Assembly (NCBI RefSeq): GCF_002278075.1
Contig: NZ_CP022991.1
Span: 124,001 to 188,000, forward strand
Reading direction: 5' to 3'
Length of the DNA stretch: 64,000 bases
Origin: Paraburkholderia aromaticivorans
Lineage (GTDB): Bacteria; Pseudomonadota; Gammaproteobacteria; Burkholderiales; Burkholderiaceae
The position numbers were made by a program, and so were the translations under genes. The notes under the pieces were generated by a model. That model searched no databases and was not told the DNA's origin. It saw nothing but the letters and a program-made list of their open reading frames with translations. Shown here one piece after another: positions 44,488 through 53,120 of this stretch (position 1 is the stretch's first letter; every line of letters begins with the position of its first letter).

Positions 44488-44704
44488 GAACACAGCTCTA
44501 CTGGATGCTCCACGGTAGCGCGCTTATGTCGGGCCGCATTGCAAGGACAACTCACCCGTTTGAAGTCTGGGACTTCACCCGTCGATCCGCTGCGCTCTGC
44601 GCGGCAGCGGCGTTGGGAGATAGCATAACTAATCGTCCCTGGCAAAAGCCACACGCGCTGGTTCATACCTATTACTCCGCCTTCGGGCGGCGCCTGGAAA
44701 ATTC

Positions 44705-45154
44705 ATGAAAACATCTTCCGATAACCTGCCGGGCGCCGCCGAAGTGCAGTTGGGAGACGAGGTCGGATTTTCGCTCTATGCCACGTCGCTCGCGATGACG
44801 AAAGCGTACAAGCCGCTGCTTCAGCCGCTTGGTTTGACCTCCCCACAATACATCGCAATGCAGTCGCTTTGGGAGAGCGACGAGGTCACCGTCAAAGCCT
44901 TGTCGACACGCCTTTCTCTGGACCCAGCAACGATAACGCCCCTCCTTAAGCGACTCGAATCACAGGGACTGGTCAGCAGGACCCGCGGTGTCACGGACGA
45001 ACGCCTGGTATTTGTTAGCCTGACAACGAAGGGAGACTTGCTCAGAAACAACGCGGCTCTGATACCTGCTGCAATTACCGAAGCGACCGGTCAAAGCAGC
45101 CAGGTGCTGCTGCGCTTGAAGCGCGATCTCGATCAGCTTCGCAGCAGGCTGTAG
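44705..45154 (+). CDS. MarR/OhrR-like regulator lacking the redox cysteine
   Basis: 149 residues. VGFSLYATSLAMTKAYKPLLQPLGLTSPQYIAMQSLW matches the OhrR/MarR N-terminus, where peroxide-sensing members have a cysteine (LCFALYS-type); here the equivalent position is Gly and the whole protein contains no cysteine. The winged helix is VKALSTRLSLDPATITPLLKRLESQGLVSRTRG with DERLVFVSLT. It should bind DNA as a dimer, but not sense peroxide through cysteine. It ends in a hairpin shared with the convergent LysR gene. Confidence 0.85.
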   Translation: MKTSSDNLPGAAEVQLGDEVGFSLYATSLAMTKAYKPLLQPLGLTSPQYIAMQSLWESDEVTVKALSTRLSLDPATITPLLKRLESQGLVSRTRGVTDERLVFVSLTTKGDLLRNNAALIPAAITEATGQSSQVLLRLKRDLDQLRSRL

Positions 45155-45188
45155 GGCGCCACGGCCTGACGGGAGTGGCTGCCTACAG
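45149..45188. terminator. Bidirectional hairpin between convergent marR and lysR genes
   Basis: CTGTAGGGCGCCAC (45149-45162) and GTGGCTGCCTACAG (45175-45188) pair at 12 of 14 positions across a 12-base loop. The stem overlaps the last codons of both convergent genes, so it can terminate both. Confidence 0.6.
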
Positions 45189-46067
45189 CGCTGGCCGATC
45201 AGGTAGCGCAGCCTGAGCGGCGGAGATGAAGGCCCTAACGCTTTGAGATTGCTGCCGGCCGCCTTGATATACCAGGCTTACGGGAAGCACCTTCTCGTCA
45301 GCGTTCGTCAGGACCTTGACTAGCCGCCCATCGGCCAGTTCACGCGCCACGTGATAGGAAAAGAGGCGCGCGATACCGAGGCCGCCCATTGCGGCTTCGA
45401 TCGTCGCATCGACGCTATTAGTCAGAAACCGCGGTTCAATCTGGCTCCGGCTGCCCGCGCGTCTCCACTCCTCGTTCAAGCTGGCCGTTTCGAACGCAAT
45501 CAGGTGGTGCGTCGACAAATCGGCTTCGCAGGCTGGCGCTCCACGTCGTGCAAGATAATCAGGGCTAGCCACCAACACGCGCTGAACGCTCGCAAGGGGC
45601 ACCGCTCGCAGCGAACTATCCGGCAGCTGCCCAATACGCACACCGATGTCGACACCCTCCTCTGCCAGGCGGACAACCCGATCAACGAGGATCAGTCGTA
45701 CCGACAGATCCTGATACTCACGAAGAAGGTTAGCGACGATCGGCATGACATGCATCCGGCCGAAGAGAACCGGCGCGGTTACCACCAGCAAGCCATGAGG
45801 TCCGGAATTTCCTCCTCGAACAGCCTCCGCAGCATCCTCCAACTCGGATAGAGCATGCCGCGTGCGCTCCAGGTAGTCGCTTCCCTGATCGGTCAGCCGT
45901 ACCGAACGTGTCGTTCGCCTGAGCAACGTCACTCCGATCTCCTGCTCCAAAGCGGATACAGCGCGCGACGCTGCCACGGGCGTGATGCGGAGTTGCCGTG
46001 CGGCTTCGGCAAAACTGTTCAAATCCGAAACCATATGGAAAACCCGCATGCAGTCAAGTCGATCCAT
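45183..46067 (-). CDS. LysR-type regulator
   Basis: 294 residues from ATG 46067 (MDRLDCMRVFHMVSDLNSFAEAARQL). The winged helix is RITPVAASRAVSALEQEIGVTLLRRTTRSVRLTDQG and the effector domain contains VLFGRMHVMPIVANLLREY and DIGVRIGQLPDSSLRAV, the CrgA-type subfamily. It is closely similar in pattern to the LysR at 47649. No convincing ribosome-binding site precedes the start. Its own target is not evident; upstream is a ~590-base region with a perfect palindrome. Confidence 0.85.
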   Translation of the reverse strand: MDRLDCMRVFHMVSDLNSFAEAARQLRITPVAASRAVSALEQEIGVTLLRRTTRSVRLTDQGSDYLERTRHALSELEDAAEAVRGGNSGPHGLLVVTAPVLFGRMHVMPIVANLLREYQDLSVRLILVDRVVRLAEEGVDIGVRIGQLPDSSLRAVPLASVQRVLVASPDYLARRGAPACEADLSTHHLIAFETASLNEEWRRAGSRSQIEPRFLTNSVDATIEAAMGGLGIARLFSYHVARELADGRLVKVLTNADEKVLPVSLVYQGGRQQSQSVRAFISAAQAALPDRPAL

Positions 46068-46655
46068 GAAAATGCCACTGAAAGTTTGGAAGTTGCTACG
46101 GACTGGCTGTCGCCCCCCACCGCCTGATGCTGATCGGGGACACCCGGACGACTTGTTCGCCGAGGCCCGGCAGTGCAGTGCCCGTGGTTCCAGGAGCCGT
46201 TGTCGCCGCCGCCATGTGACGACGTTTCGTATACCGAAGAGATCGCTTCTGCGCTGCGAGCGAAATTCGCACGAAGGTGGTTCCAGACAACGTGCAAACG
46301 AACGAGGTGGATTTCCAACGATGGCGATATCCGTTTGATCTTGACTGCGGCAACGCCTAGCAGCAGGGATGCGATTGCAATCGCATCCTTCGTTGTCAAC
46401 GTACCGGGCGGCGCTACGAGGGTCGCGGCAAAGATCACCGTGCGCATCGCGAAGCACCACCTCCGGGCCCCGCCGAGATCGTCGCACAGCACCTCATAAC
46501 CGCGGTCCGATTGCTGTCTCTTTTCGGAATCGTGCTGGGTTGTTGCTAATGCCGCTGTTGCAGTAAGCATTTCTTCGTCCTTCGATCTTTGGTTTGTGGG
46601 TTACGGCCGGCTATCGCATCAGGGGATCCAGCAGGTGCCGGTACACCACTCCTGC
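46068..46655. other. Long upstream region of the LysR gene
   Basis: About 590 bases without a supported gene. A minus-strand frame (46019-46570) is open but its translation looks non-coding. The region contains a perfect 22-bp palindrome (46367-46388). Confidence 0.45.
46367..46388. promoter_or_regulatory. Perfect 22-bp palindrome
   Basis: GGATGCGATTG followed by its exact reverse complement. It lies about 300 bases upstream of the LysR gene and about 265 bases downstream of the dehalogenase-like gene's stop. It could be a dimeric protein's operator; its distance from a start leaves the target open. Confidence 0.4.
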
Positions 46656-47516
46656 TCAATCTGCGAAGACGGCTTTGATCTCGGCCGCGACCTGGCATTT
46701 GTTCTCGTCGAGCACGAAGTGCCCGGCGTCCAGCCAAACAAGTTTGGCGTCGGGAAGATCTTTGATATAAGCCCGCGCTCCAGGTTGAATGAAAAACGGG
46801 TCGTTTTTCCCCCAGATGATCAGCGTCTTCGGCTGGTGCTGTCGAAACGCCCGTTGCCAGCTCGCATAGAGGCCGACGTTCGACTGATAGTCATAAAGAA
46901 GATCGATCTGGTAGTCCTGCACGCCCGGGCGATCCAGCAGCGCCTGATCGAATACCCAGTTGTCGGGATTCACGGCGCTCGGGTCCTTTGCGCCGACGAG
47001 CCATTGAAACTTCGTGCCCTCTGCGCTGATGAAGTCGCGTGCGGGTTTTTCGGTTTCAGGCGTACGGTTCTCCCACAACGGGAGGAAAACGCTTTTCGGA
47101 GCATCACCGACACCTTCCATATACGCGTTGGTGTTCTGAATGATGAAGCCTTTGACGGCCTCGGGACGCTGCGTAAAGAGCCGGAATCCGACCGGTCCGC
47201 CGTAGTCATGCAGGTAGAGAATGTAGGAATCCAGCTTCAACGCTTCAGTAAGGCCCGCAACGTGGTCCGCGAGATTGTCAAAGGAATACTTGAACTCGTC
47301 GCGCGAAGGCGCGTCGGAATGACCAAACCCGATGTAGTCCGGTGCGATCAGATGGAATCGATCGGCGAGGGCTGGGATAAGGTCTCGGAACATATGGCTG
47401 CTGCTCGGCAATCCGTGCAGGAGCACAATTGTCGGGAGTTTGGGGTCGCCGGCCTCGCGATAGAAAACCTTGCGTCCGTTGACGGTGGCCGTGCGATGAA
47501 ACGTACGATTGTTCAT
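46656..47516 (-). CDS. Haloalkane-dehalogenase-like alpha/beta hydrolase
   Basis: 286 residues. The oxyanion region LLHGLPSSSHMFRDLIPAL, nucleophile Asp in YLHDYGGPVGF, acid in WGKNDPFFI and His in DAGHFVLDE are the haloalkane dehalogenase/epoxide-hydrolase-like arrangement (an Asp nucleophile rather than Ser). Halide-stabilising Trp residues cannot be assigned with certainty, so dehalogenase activity is probable but unproven. GAGG lies upstream of the ATG. It is divergent from a LysR gene with an inverted repeat between them. Confidence 0.82.
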   Translation of the reverse strand: MNNRTFHRTATVNGRKVFYREAGDPKLPTIVLLHGLPSSSHMFRDLIPALADRFHLIAPDYIGFGHSDAPSRDEFKYSFDNLADHVAGLTEALKLDSYILYLHDYGGPVGFRLFTQRPEAVKGFIIQNTNAYMEGVGDAPKSVFLPLWENRTPETEKPARDFISAEGTKFQWLVGAKDPSAVNPDNWVFDQALLDRPGVQDYQIDLLYDYQSNVGLYASWQRAFRQHQPKTLIIWGKNDPFFIQPGARAYIKDLPDAKLVWLDAGHFVLDENKCQVAAEIKAVFAD

Positions 47517-47587
47517 TTGTCGGATCCTCTTCTGAAGGCGTCCCGGTAGCCCGCCTACCGTTTGACGCGTTGAGGGCATTCTGCGTG

Positions 47588-47623
47588 TTTCCGATTTCGA
47601 TGAGCAGACGGTAAAATCGGAAA
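47588..47623. promoter_or_regulatory. Inverted repeat in the divergent promoter, candidate LysR operator
   Basis: TTTCCGATTT (47588-47597) and AAATCGGAAA (47614-47623) form a perfect 10-bp inverted repeat with a 16-base spacer, between the dehalogenase-like and LysR genes. LysR proteins bind dyad sites at such divergent promoters. Confidence 0.6.
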
Positions 47624-47648
47624 GCGCCCTCTCGTTTATTGGAAGACC

Positions 47649-48554
47649 GTGGATCGATTCGACGCGATGTCCGTGCTGATTGCCGCCGTGGAGAGCGGCA
47701 GCTTGTCGAAAGCCAGTCGTCAGCTTGGGCTCCCATTGGCGACGGTAAGCCGAAAGATGGCCGACCTGGAGGCTCATCTGAAGGCGACGTTGCTCGTGCG
47801 CTCTTCTCGCGGCCTCGAACTGACGCCGGCGGGCCGGTCATACCTGAGCGCAGCCAAATCGATCCTTGAACAGGTTGTTGAGGCAGAACGCGCTGCCGCA
47901 GGGGAATACCTGGAACCCAAGGGAGATCTCGTCGTGACCGGACCCAACATGTTTGGGCGGATGCACGTGCTGCCTGTCGTCACGAGTTTTCTCGCCGCAT
48001 ATCCGGATGTGTCGGTCGGCCTGATGCTAACGGACAGGGTGACGCATTTTCTGGACGATCAAATCGATGTAGCGCTACGAATCGGTGATCTTCCCGATAG
48101 CGGACTGGTTGCAGTCCGACTAGGGGCTGTGCGACGCGTTATCTGTGCAAGCCCCTCGTATCTTTCCGCGCGGGGAACACCCGCTACGCCTGACGCGCTT
48201 CCTGAGCACAGCGTTGTCTCCTTCGAAAGTGTGTCCTCGGCGAGCAACTGGAAATTCTGGTCGGGCGGATCAGATTTCGATGTGTCGTTCCGCTCGAGAT
48301 TGAGCGTGAACACGATTGAAGCCGCGATTGATGCTGGGCTTGCCGGCTCGGGCTTGATTCGCACCATGTCCTACCAGATTGCAGAACACGTCCGTCGAGG
48401 CGACCTGCAGATTGTGTTGAGTGAATTTGAACCGCCAGTTCGCCCGGTCCATCTGGTTTACGACAAAAGAAATCGGCTGCCTCTCAAGTTACGGGCTTTC
48501 ATCGACTTCGTGGTGCCTCGATTGCGAGAGCGCATTGCTGACGCCGCTCTCTAG
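47649..48554 (+). CDS. LysR-type regulator (divergent from the dehalogenase-like gene)
   Basis: 301 residues from GTG 47649. The HTH is VLIAAVESGSLSKASRQLG followed by LPLATVSRKMADLEAHL, and the effector domain contains PNMFGRMHVLPVVTSFLAAYP and VALRIGDLPDSGLVAVRLG, the CrgA-type subfamily. It is divergently transcribed from the dehalogenase-like gene, with an inverted repeat in the gap, and probably controls it. It is closely similar to the LysR at 45183-46067, suggesting that the pair arose by duplication. Confidence 0.88.
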   Translation: MDRFDAMSVLIAAVESGSLSKASRQLGLPLATVSRKMADLEAHLKATLLVRSSRGLELTPAGRSYLSAAKSILEQVVEAERAAAGEYLEPKGDLVVTGPNMFGRMHVLPVVTSFLAAYPDVSVGLMLTDRVTHFLDDQIDVALRIGDLPDSGLVAVRLGAVRRVICASPSYLSARGTPATPDALPEHSVVSFESVSSASNWKFWSGGSDFDVSFRSRLSVNTIEAAIDAGLAGSGLIRTMSYQIAEHVRRGDLQIVLSEFEPPVRPVHLVYDKRNRLPLKLRAFIDFVVPRLRERIADAAL

Positions 48555-49076
48555 CACCGACACTTTCCGCTTATCAATGTCGCTTTTGCCGTCCGAAGAT
48601 CGCGCGATCTATTCCGTTCGGCAACCACATTGATCGAGCACTATCCCCGGGATCTGACGCAGCCGGTGTTGACGGGCCGACGGCGCCAGGATCTTGCTGT
48701 TATCGCGCCACGGTTGCTGGATTGTTTCAACTACAGTGCCAGAAGCGACGATGCACATCCGCGACCATCCGTGCGCCTCCCTTTGACTTCCCCGCGCGTC
48801 GCGTTGTCAATACCGTCGTCCTCGCATTGCAGGACACACTTTACGCATCGAACCCAAGGGAATGACCGCGGCTCTTTTTCAGGTCGTTGAGGACAAGCCG
48901 CGGACTGGGAGACGCATATCCGAAATGCATTGACACATCCCTCGGGGACAATTACTTTCCAATAATTGGGACAGATTATCCGGCTGATTCCCCGTGACCC
49001 GGGCTAAAGCAGTTGCGTCCACTGGACCGCACTGCATGCGCAGTGGACGTATATTTGGCAATCGCGGCAACATTCA
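48555..49076. other. Intergenic stretch
   Basis: About 520 bases between the LysR gene and an orphan binding-protein gene; no gene or repeat recognised. The promoter of the latter should lie near 49000. Confidence 0.4.
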
Positions 49077-50021
49077 ATGCGCAGAGCGTTTTCACTTCTT
49101 GTAGTAGCAATTGCCGCATTGGCGGGGGCAGTTCAGGCGGCGCCCGCCACCCGGATCGGTGTGGTGCTCGCAGGCTCGGGCCTGAATTTCTGGGCGGCCA
49201 TGAGCCAAGGCATGCACCGTGCCGCTGAGGATTTCCATGTCGAACTGGTAATGCGCAGTCCGTCCGACGGCATGTCACTCGGCGCGCAACCCAATATCCA
49301 GTTGAGAATGATCGACTACCTGGTGAAGAACGGCGTCGCGGGTATCGTGTTGGCACCCGAGCCACTTCAAGATGTAGCGACTCCGATTTCGGTCGCGGTT
49401 CCCACGGTACTCGTCGACCGGGCCAGCACGGATTACAAGGCGATTTCCATCGTCAGCACAGACAACTACGCGGCAGGTAGAACGGCGGCGATGAGTCTGG
49501 TACCTGTCCTGCACAAGGGCGCCAGAATTGCGGTGCTGAGACTCGCGCCGACTATCAGTTCGACGACCCAGCGTGAAGAGGGTTTTTTGGCGGTCGCAAG
49601 TGAAATGGGGTGGCGTGTGGTCATCGCCCCGTATGTCGGGTACCAGTTTCGCGAGACGGAAGCACGGGTGCACAAGGTCCTGTCCGGTGACGTAGGACGC
49701 CTCGACGCGATCTTCGCGCCGAACGAGACGACGGCCTATGGGGCCTTGCGCGTCGTCGAAGAGATGCCCGCAGGCACGCGTCCTCGTCTGGTCGTGTTCG
49801 ACTGGCGCCCGGAATTTCTGGCGGCACTGGAACACAGCGTGGTGTACGCGGACATCATGCAGGACCCCTACCGTATGGGTTATCAGTCGGTCGAGACGCT
49901 GATCGCCGCCTTGCAAGGCCATCCGCCTCGCGCAACGATATTTATCGACGTGGTGACGGTGACACGCGCAAACATGAATGAACCGGCAATACGTGCCGCG
50001 ATTGCCAACTACAATCGATAG
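49077..50021 (+). CDS. Periplasmic sugar-binding protein, RbsB type (orphan)
   Basis: 314 residues. A signal peptide (FSLLVVAIAALAGAVQAAPA) is followed by the LacI/RbsB-like fold: IGVVLAGSGLNFWAAMSQGMHRAA, VAGIVLAPEPLQDV, VDRASTDYKAISIVSTDNYAAG and DAIFAPNETTAYGALR. It should bind a sugar or similar ligand. No ATPase or CUT2-type permease gene is adjacent, so it may serve a transporter elsewhere or act as a sensor partner. No strong ribosome-binding site was found. Confidence 0.82.
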   Translation: MRRAFSLLVVAIAALAGAVQAAPATRIGVVLAGSGLNFWAAMSQGMHRAAEDFHVELVMRSPSDGMSLGAQPNIQLRMIDYLVKNGVAGIVLAPEPLQDVATPISVAVPTVLVDRASTDYKAISIVSTDNYAAGRTAAMSLVPVLHKGARIAVLRLAPTISSTTQREEGFLAVASEMGWRVVIAPYVGYQFRETEARVHKVLSGDVGRLDAIFAPNETTAYGALRVVEEMPAGTRPRLVVFDWRPEFLAALEHSVVYADIMQDPYRMGYQSVETLIAALQGHPPRATIFIDVVTVTRANMNEPAIRAAIANYNR

Positions 50022-50155
50022 CGACTAGTGAAAGGGCTTCAGGTCTTATATGAAGCAAACAACGATGGGAGCGGCATACAGGTCAACAAGTGTCACGCCT
50101 GCGCCCACTCGCTTTCTCGCGCATCCTGCCGAATAGAGCTCGTGAGTATTGCACT

Positions 50156-51040
50156 TCAAACTTGAGACAACATCCATTCCCGAAATCGCCTCAAGCTCGG
50201 TTGGGATTCGATACGCTCGGCAAAATAGCAAAGATAGTGTCCATGGTCGACGTCGATCGGTGCCGTCAGAGGCTCTACCAGGGTGCCGGCGGCCAGGTCA
50301 TCGCGCACAAGGAAGGCCGGGATGAGGGCAAGCCCGAGGCCTGCCTGGGCTGCCTGGATTAGCACGGAATATTGCTCGAACCGCGGACCTGCGAGCACAT
50401 GCATGTCGCACACGCCGTAGCGCTCCGCCCATTGACCCCATACCCGTTCAGCCTGACCGTGTAACAGCCGGGGCGCGCGTGCTGCGTCTTGCGGCTGGCG
50501 CAGCGGGTTTCTATGCCGGTAATCGGGCGCGCAGACTAAAAGAAAAGTGCGCCCGTCGATATAGTCGCATTGGACTCCTTCCCAGCTGCCGTCGCCATAG
50601 CGGATGGCTGCGTCCAGATCCAGCGGAAACATATCGCCGTGTGCAAGGTGCCGACTGAAACTGATCGTGACCCCCGGCGTACGAGACAGGAAATCCGGCA
50701 GCCGGGGAATCAGCCATTTCGTCGTGAACGTCGGCACGCTTGCGATTGTCAGCAAGTCGCTCTGTCCGGCGGCGCTCATCAACTCAAGCGACGCGTTGCC
50801 TATCTCCCGCAACGGATTGCCCACGCGTGCGCGGTAGAGGTTGCCCGCCCGGGTAAGAACAAGCTCGCGGCCATCGCGAATGAACAACTGCACGCCGAAA
50901 GAAGTTTCCAGGCTGGCGATCTGCCGGCTTACGGCGCTGGGCGTGAGGCCCAGCTCACGCGCTGCCCTGGAAAAGTTCAGATGTTTGGCGGCGCTTGTGA
51001 AGGCGAGCAGTTCGGTGACGCTCGGGTATAGGTGTTTCAT
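50156..51040 (-). CDS. LysR-type regulator (GcvA-like) of the ABC importer locus
   Basis: 294 residues. The HTH is LLAFTSAAKHLNFSRAARELGLTPSAVSRQIASLE and the effector domain (LLTIASVPTFTTKWLIPRLPDF) is GcvA-like. It is divergent from the ABC transporter permease gene about 150 bases away, so it probably regulates that importer. The start at ATG 51040 gives MKHLYPSV; an upstream ATG at 51082 lies in the promoter region. Confidence 0.85.
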   Translation of the reverse strand: MKHLYPSVTELLAFTSAAKHLNFSRAARELGLTPSAVSRQIASLETSFGVQLFIRDGRELVLTRAGNLYRARVGNPLREIGNASLELMSAAGQSDLLTIASVPTFTTKWLIPRLPDFLSRTPGVTISFSRHLAHGDMFPLDLDAAIRYGDGSWEGVQCDYIDGRTFLLVCAPDYRHRNPLRQPQDAARAPRLLHGQAERVWGQWAERYGVCDMHVLAGPRFEQYSVLIQAAQAGLGLALIPAFLVRDDLAAGTLVEPLTAPIDVDHGHYLCYFAERIESQPSLRRFREWMLSQV

Positions 51041-51191
51041 CGGCGATTTGGCTTCGAAGTGTTCCGGATGCGCACAACGCAATGCGTGTTTTGTATCTTT
51101 TTTTCATGACGGCGCCATGTCGTGTCCGCACACTTGCGAGCAATTTGAAACCCTTCGCCGGGCTTCAGTCCGCCTCAAGAGGAATGCTTGC

Positions 51192-52043
51192 ATGCAATCG
51201 CCCACCGCCCCGGCCATCCGGCCTCCTGTTCCAGCTCGTCACAGCAGCGGCCGCTCTGCGTCGCTGCAGCGCGCTGCGCTTCATGTCGTGGTCGTGCTCT
51301 TTGCGATCTACATGCTGCTGCCGATCGCCCTGCTTCTGATCGGCGCGTTCGGCGAGACGTGGACCAACACGTTGCTGCCGACCGGCATCACCGGACACTG
51401 GTTCGCGGAGCTCGCCGCCAACGCAAGCTTCCGCCGCGCTTTCGGTGTAAGCCTGATGGTCGCACTGGCTTGTTGCTGCGCAGCCGCCCTAACCGGCTTG
51501 CCGCTCGCGTATGCACTGCACTACCGCTCTCTAGCCGGGCGGGGCATAGCAGCTCGACTGATCGCGCTGTTGCCGGTGGGCGTGCCCGCGCTCACGCTGG
51601 GTTTCGGTTATATCGCCGTCTTCAGCGGCGACACGCTGCCATGGCTGGGAACACTGCCGTTGCTGATTGCCGCCCATACGGTGCTGACGCTGCCCTACCT
51701 GACGCAAACGCTGCTCGCCGACCTGCGGCACCTCGATATCGAGCGCCAGGAAGCATGCGCGGCGACGCTCGGCGCCACGCCGCTGCGGCAGTTCTTCACG
51801 GTCGCGTTGCCCAACCTCCGGCAGAGCCTGTTCTCGGGACTGGTCATGGTGGCCGCACTGTCGATCGGCGAATTTCAGGTGTCCAACCTGATCGCCGGTT
51901 TTCGCTACCGGAATTATCCAGTGGTGCTGCTGCAGGCGTTTTACGGTGCGACCGGTATCGCGTGCGCCGCCACCGTGGTGCTGCTTTGCCTCGCTGTGAT
52001 CGCGACGCTCGTATCGATCCACGCTGTTCAACGATTGAAGTGA
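51192..52043 (+). CDS. ABC transporter permease (first copy)
   Basis: 283 residues with six membrane segments (VVVVLFAIYMLLPIALLLIG; LMVALACCCAAALTGLPLAYA; and further) and an EAA-type loop (QEACAATLGATPLRQFFTVALPNLR). This belongs to the iron/thiamine/putrescine/2-aminoethylphosphonate group of permeases. The ATG at 51192 is preceded by GAGGA. It is followed by the ATPase, binding protein and a second permease gene, all on the plus strand; the two permeases would pair. Confidence 0.88.
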   Translation: MQSPTAPAIRPPVPARHSSGRSASLQRAALHVVVVLFAIYMLLPIALLLIGAFGETWTNTLLPTGITGHWFAELAANASFRRAFGVSLMVALACCCAAALTGLPLAYALHYRSLAGRGIAARLIALLPVGVPALTLGFGYIAVFSGDTLPWLGTLPLLIAAHTVLTLPYLTQTLLADLRHLDIERQEACAATLGATPLRQFFTVALPNLRQSLFSGLVMVAALSIGEFQVSNLIAGFRYRNYPVVLLQAFYGATGIACAATVVLLCLAVIATLVSIHAVQRLK

Positions 52044-52047
52044 AACG

Positions 52048-53094
52048 ATGAGCCTCCATTTCGAAAACGTGAGTTTTACTTATCCCGGCGCGCAACACGG
52101 TATCGAAGCCGTCACGCTGTCGGTCGCCCCCGGCGAGCTGCTCGCCGTGATGGGGCGCAGCGGGTCCGGCAAGTCGACGATCCTGCGGTTGACGGCGGGT
52201 CTGCTGGACGGCTATCAAGGACGGATTGCGATCGCTGGACGCGACGTTGCGGGCATTCCCGTGTGGCGCCGCGATGTTGGCATGGTGTTCCAGCAATACG
52301 CGCTGTTCCCGCATCTGAACGTGTTGGACAACGTGGCCTACGGACTGCGGATGCGCGGCATCGATGCCGCGAAACGCCGGGCTCGCGCGCTCGATATGCT
52401 CGAACGCGTGGGTCTTGCCGAACACGCCGGGCGGCGTACGACCTTGCTGTCGGGCGGGCAACAGCAGCGCGTCGCGCTGGCTCGCGCGCTCGTGTTCGAG
52501 CCAAAGGTGTTACTGCTCGATGAACCGCTTGCGGCGCTCGATGCAGGCATCCGTCAGCAGCTACGCGACGAGATTCGCACGCTGCAACGCGCATGCGGCG
52601 CCACCACCCTGCTGGTCACGCACGACCAAGACGAGGCGTTAAGCCTCGCGGACCGCGTGGCCGTGGTCGACGGCGGGCGTGTCTTGCAGGTGGATACGCC
52701 AGACCGTCTCTACGACCGGCCGGTAACGGCACAGGTCGCGCGCTTCGTCGGTCATTCGAGCATAGTGCCGGGACGCGTGATAGCGAACGGCACGGTCGAC
52801 GTATCTTTTGCGCTGTTGTTCGCCGATACCCGCGCTTTCGTACCGGGCGACCGGGTCGACGTACTGATTCGTCCCGAGCACGTGCAGCCCGATCCGCCAG
52901 CGACCGCAGTCAACCGGCTCGCCGGCCGCCGCGCCGAGGTGCGCTACTTCGGCGCGACGTGCCGTTATGACTTCGTTCCGGATTCCACTCATGAACCGCT
53001 TTTGTGCGAAGGACGCCGGCTTGCCGAACACGCGATCGCCATCGACCCTGAACACTTGCACGTGCTGCGCGCGCAAACCAGTCAATTTTGCTAA
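52048..53094 (+). CDS. ABC transporter ATP-binding protein
   Basis: 348 residues. Walker A is GRSGSGKST, the Q-loop is FQQYALFPH, the signature is LSGGQQQRVALARAL, Walker B is VLLLDEPLAALD and the H-loop is LVTHDQDEA, followed by a TOBE-like C-terminal domain (VDVLIRPEHVQPD, VRYFGATCRYDF). PotA/FbpC/PhnT-like. It begins four bases after the first permease gene and the binding protein gene follows. Confidence 0.9.
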   Translation: MSLHFENVSFTYPGAQHGIEAVTLSVAPGELLAVMGRSGSGKSTILRLTAGLLDGYQGRIAIAGRDVAGIPVWRRDVGMVFQQYALFPHLNVLDNVAYGLRMRGIDAAKRRARALDMLERVGLAEHAGRRTTLLSGGQQQRVALARALVFEPKVLLLDEPLAALDAGIRQQLRDEIRTLQRACGATTLLVTHDQDEALSLADRVAVVDGGRVLQVDTPDRLYDRPVTAQVARFVGHSSIVPGRVIANGTVDVSFALLFADTRAFVPGDRVDVLIRPEHVQPDPPATAVNRLAGRRAEVRYFGATCRYDFVPDSTHEPLLCEGRRLAEHAIAIDPEHLHVLRAQTSQFC

Positions 53095-53120
53095 TTCACC
53101 TTGTTTGACGGAGAACCAGA

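Noticed and set aside
46019..46570. Minus-strand frame upstream of the LysR gene as a real gene
   Set aside because: The translation changes character repeatedly, shows no domain and contains the 22-bp palindrome; it overlaps the LysR start.
49077..50021. Orphan binding protein as part of a full sugar ABC operon
   Set aside because: No ATPase or CUT2 permease gene lies on either side within the window; the ABC genes at 51-55 kb are of another type.
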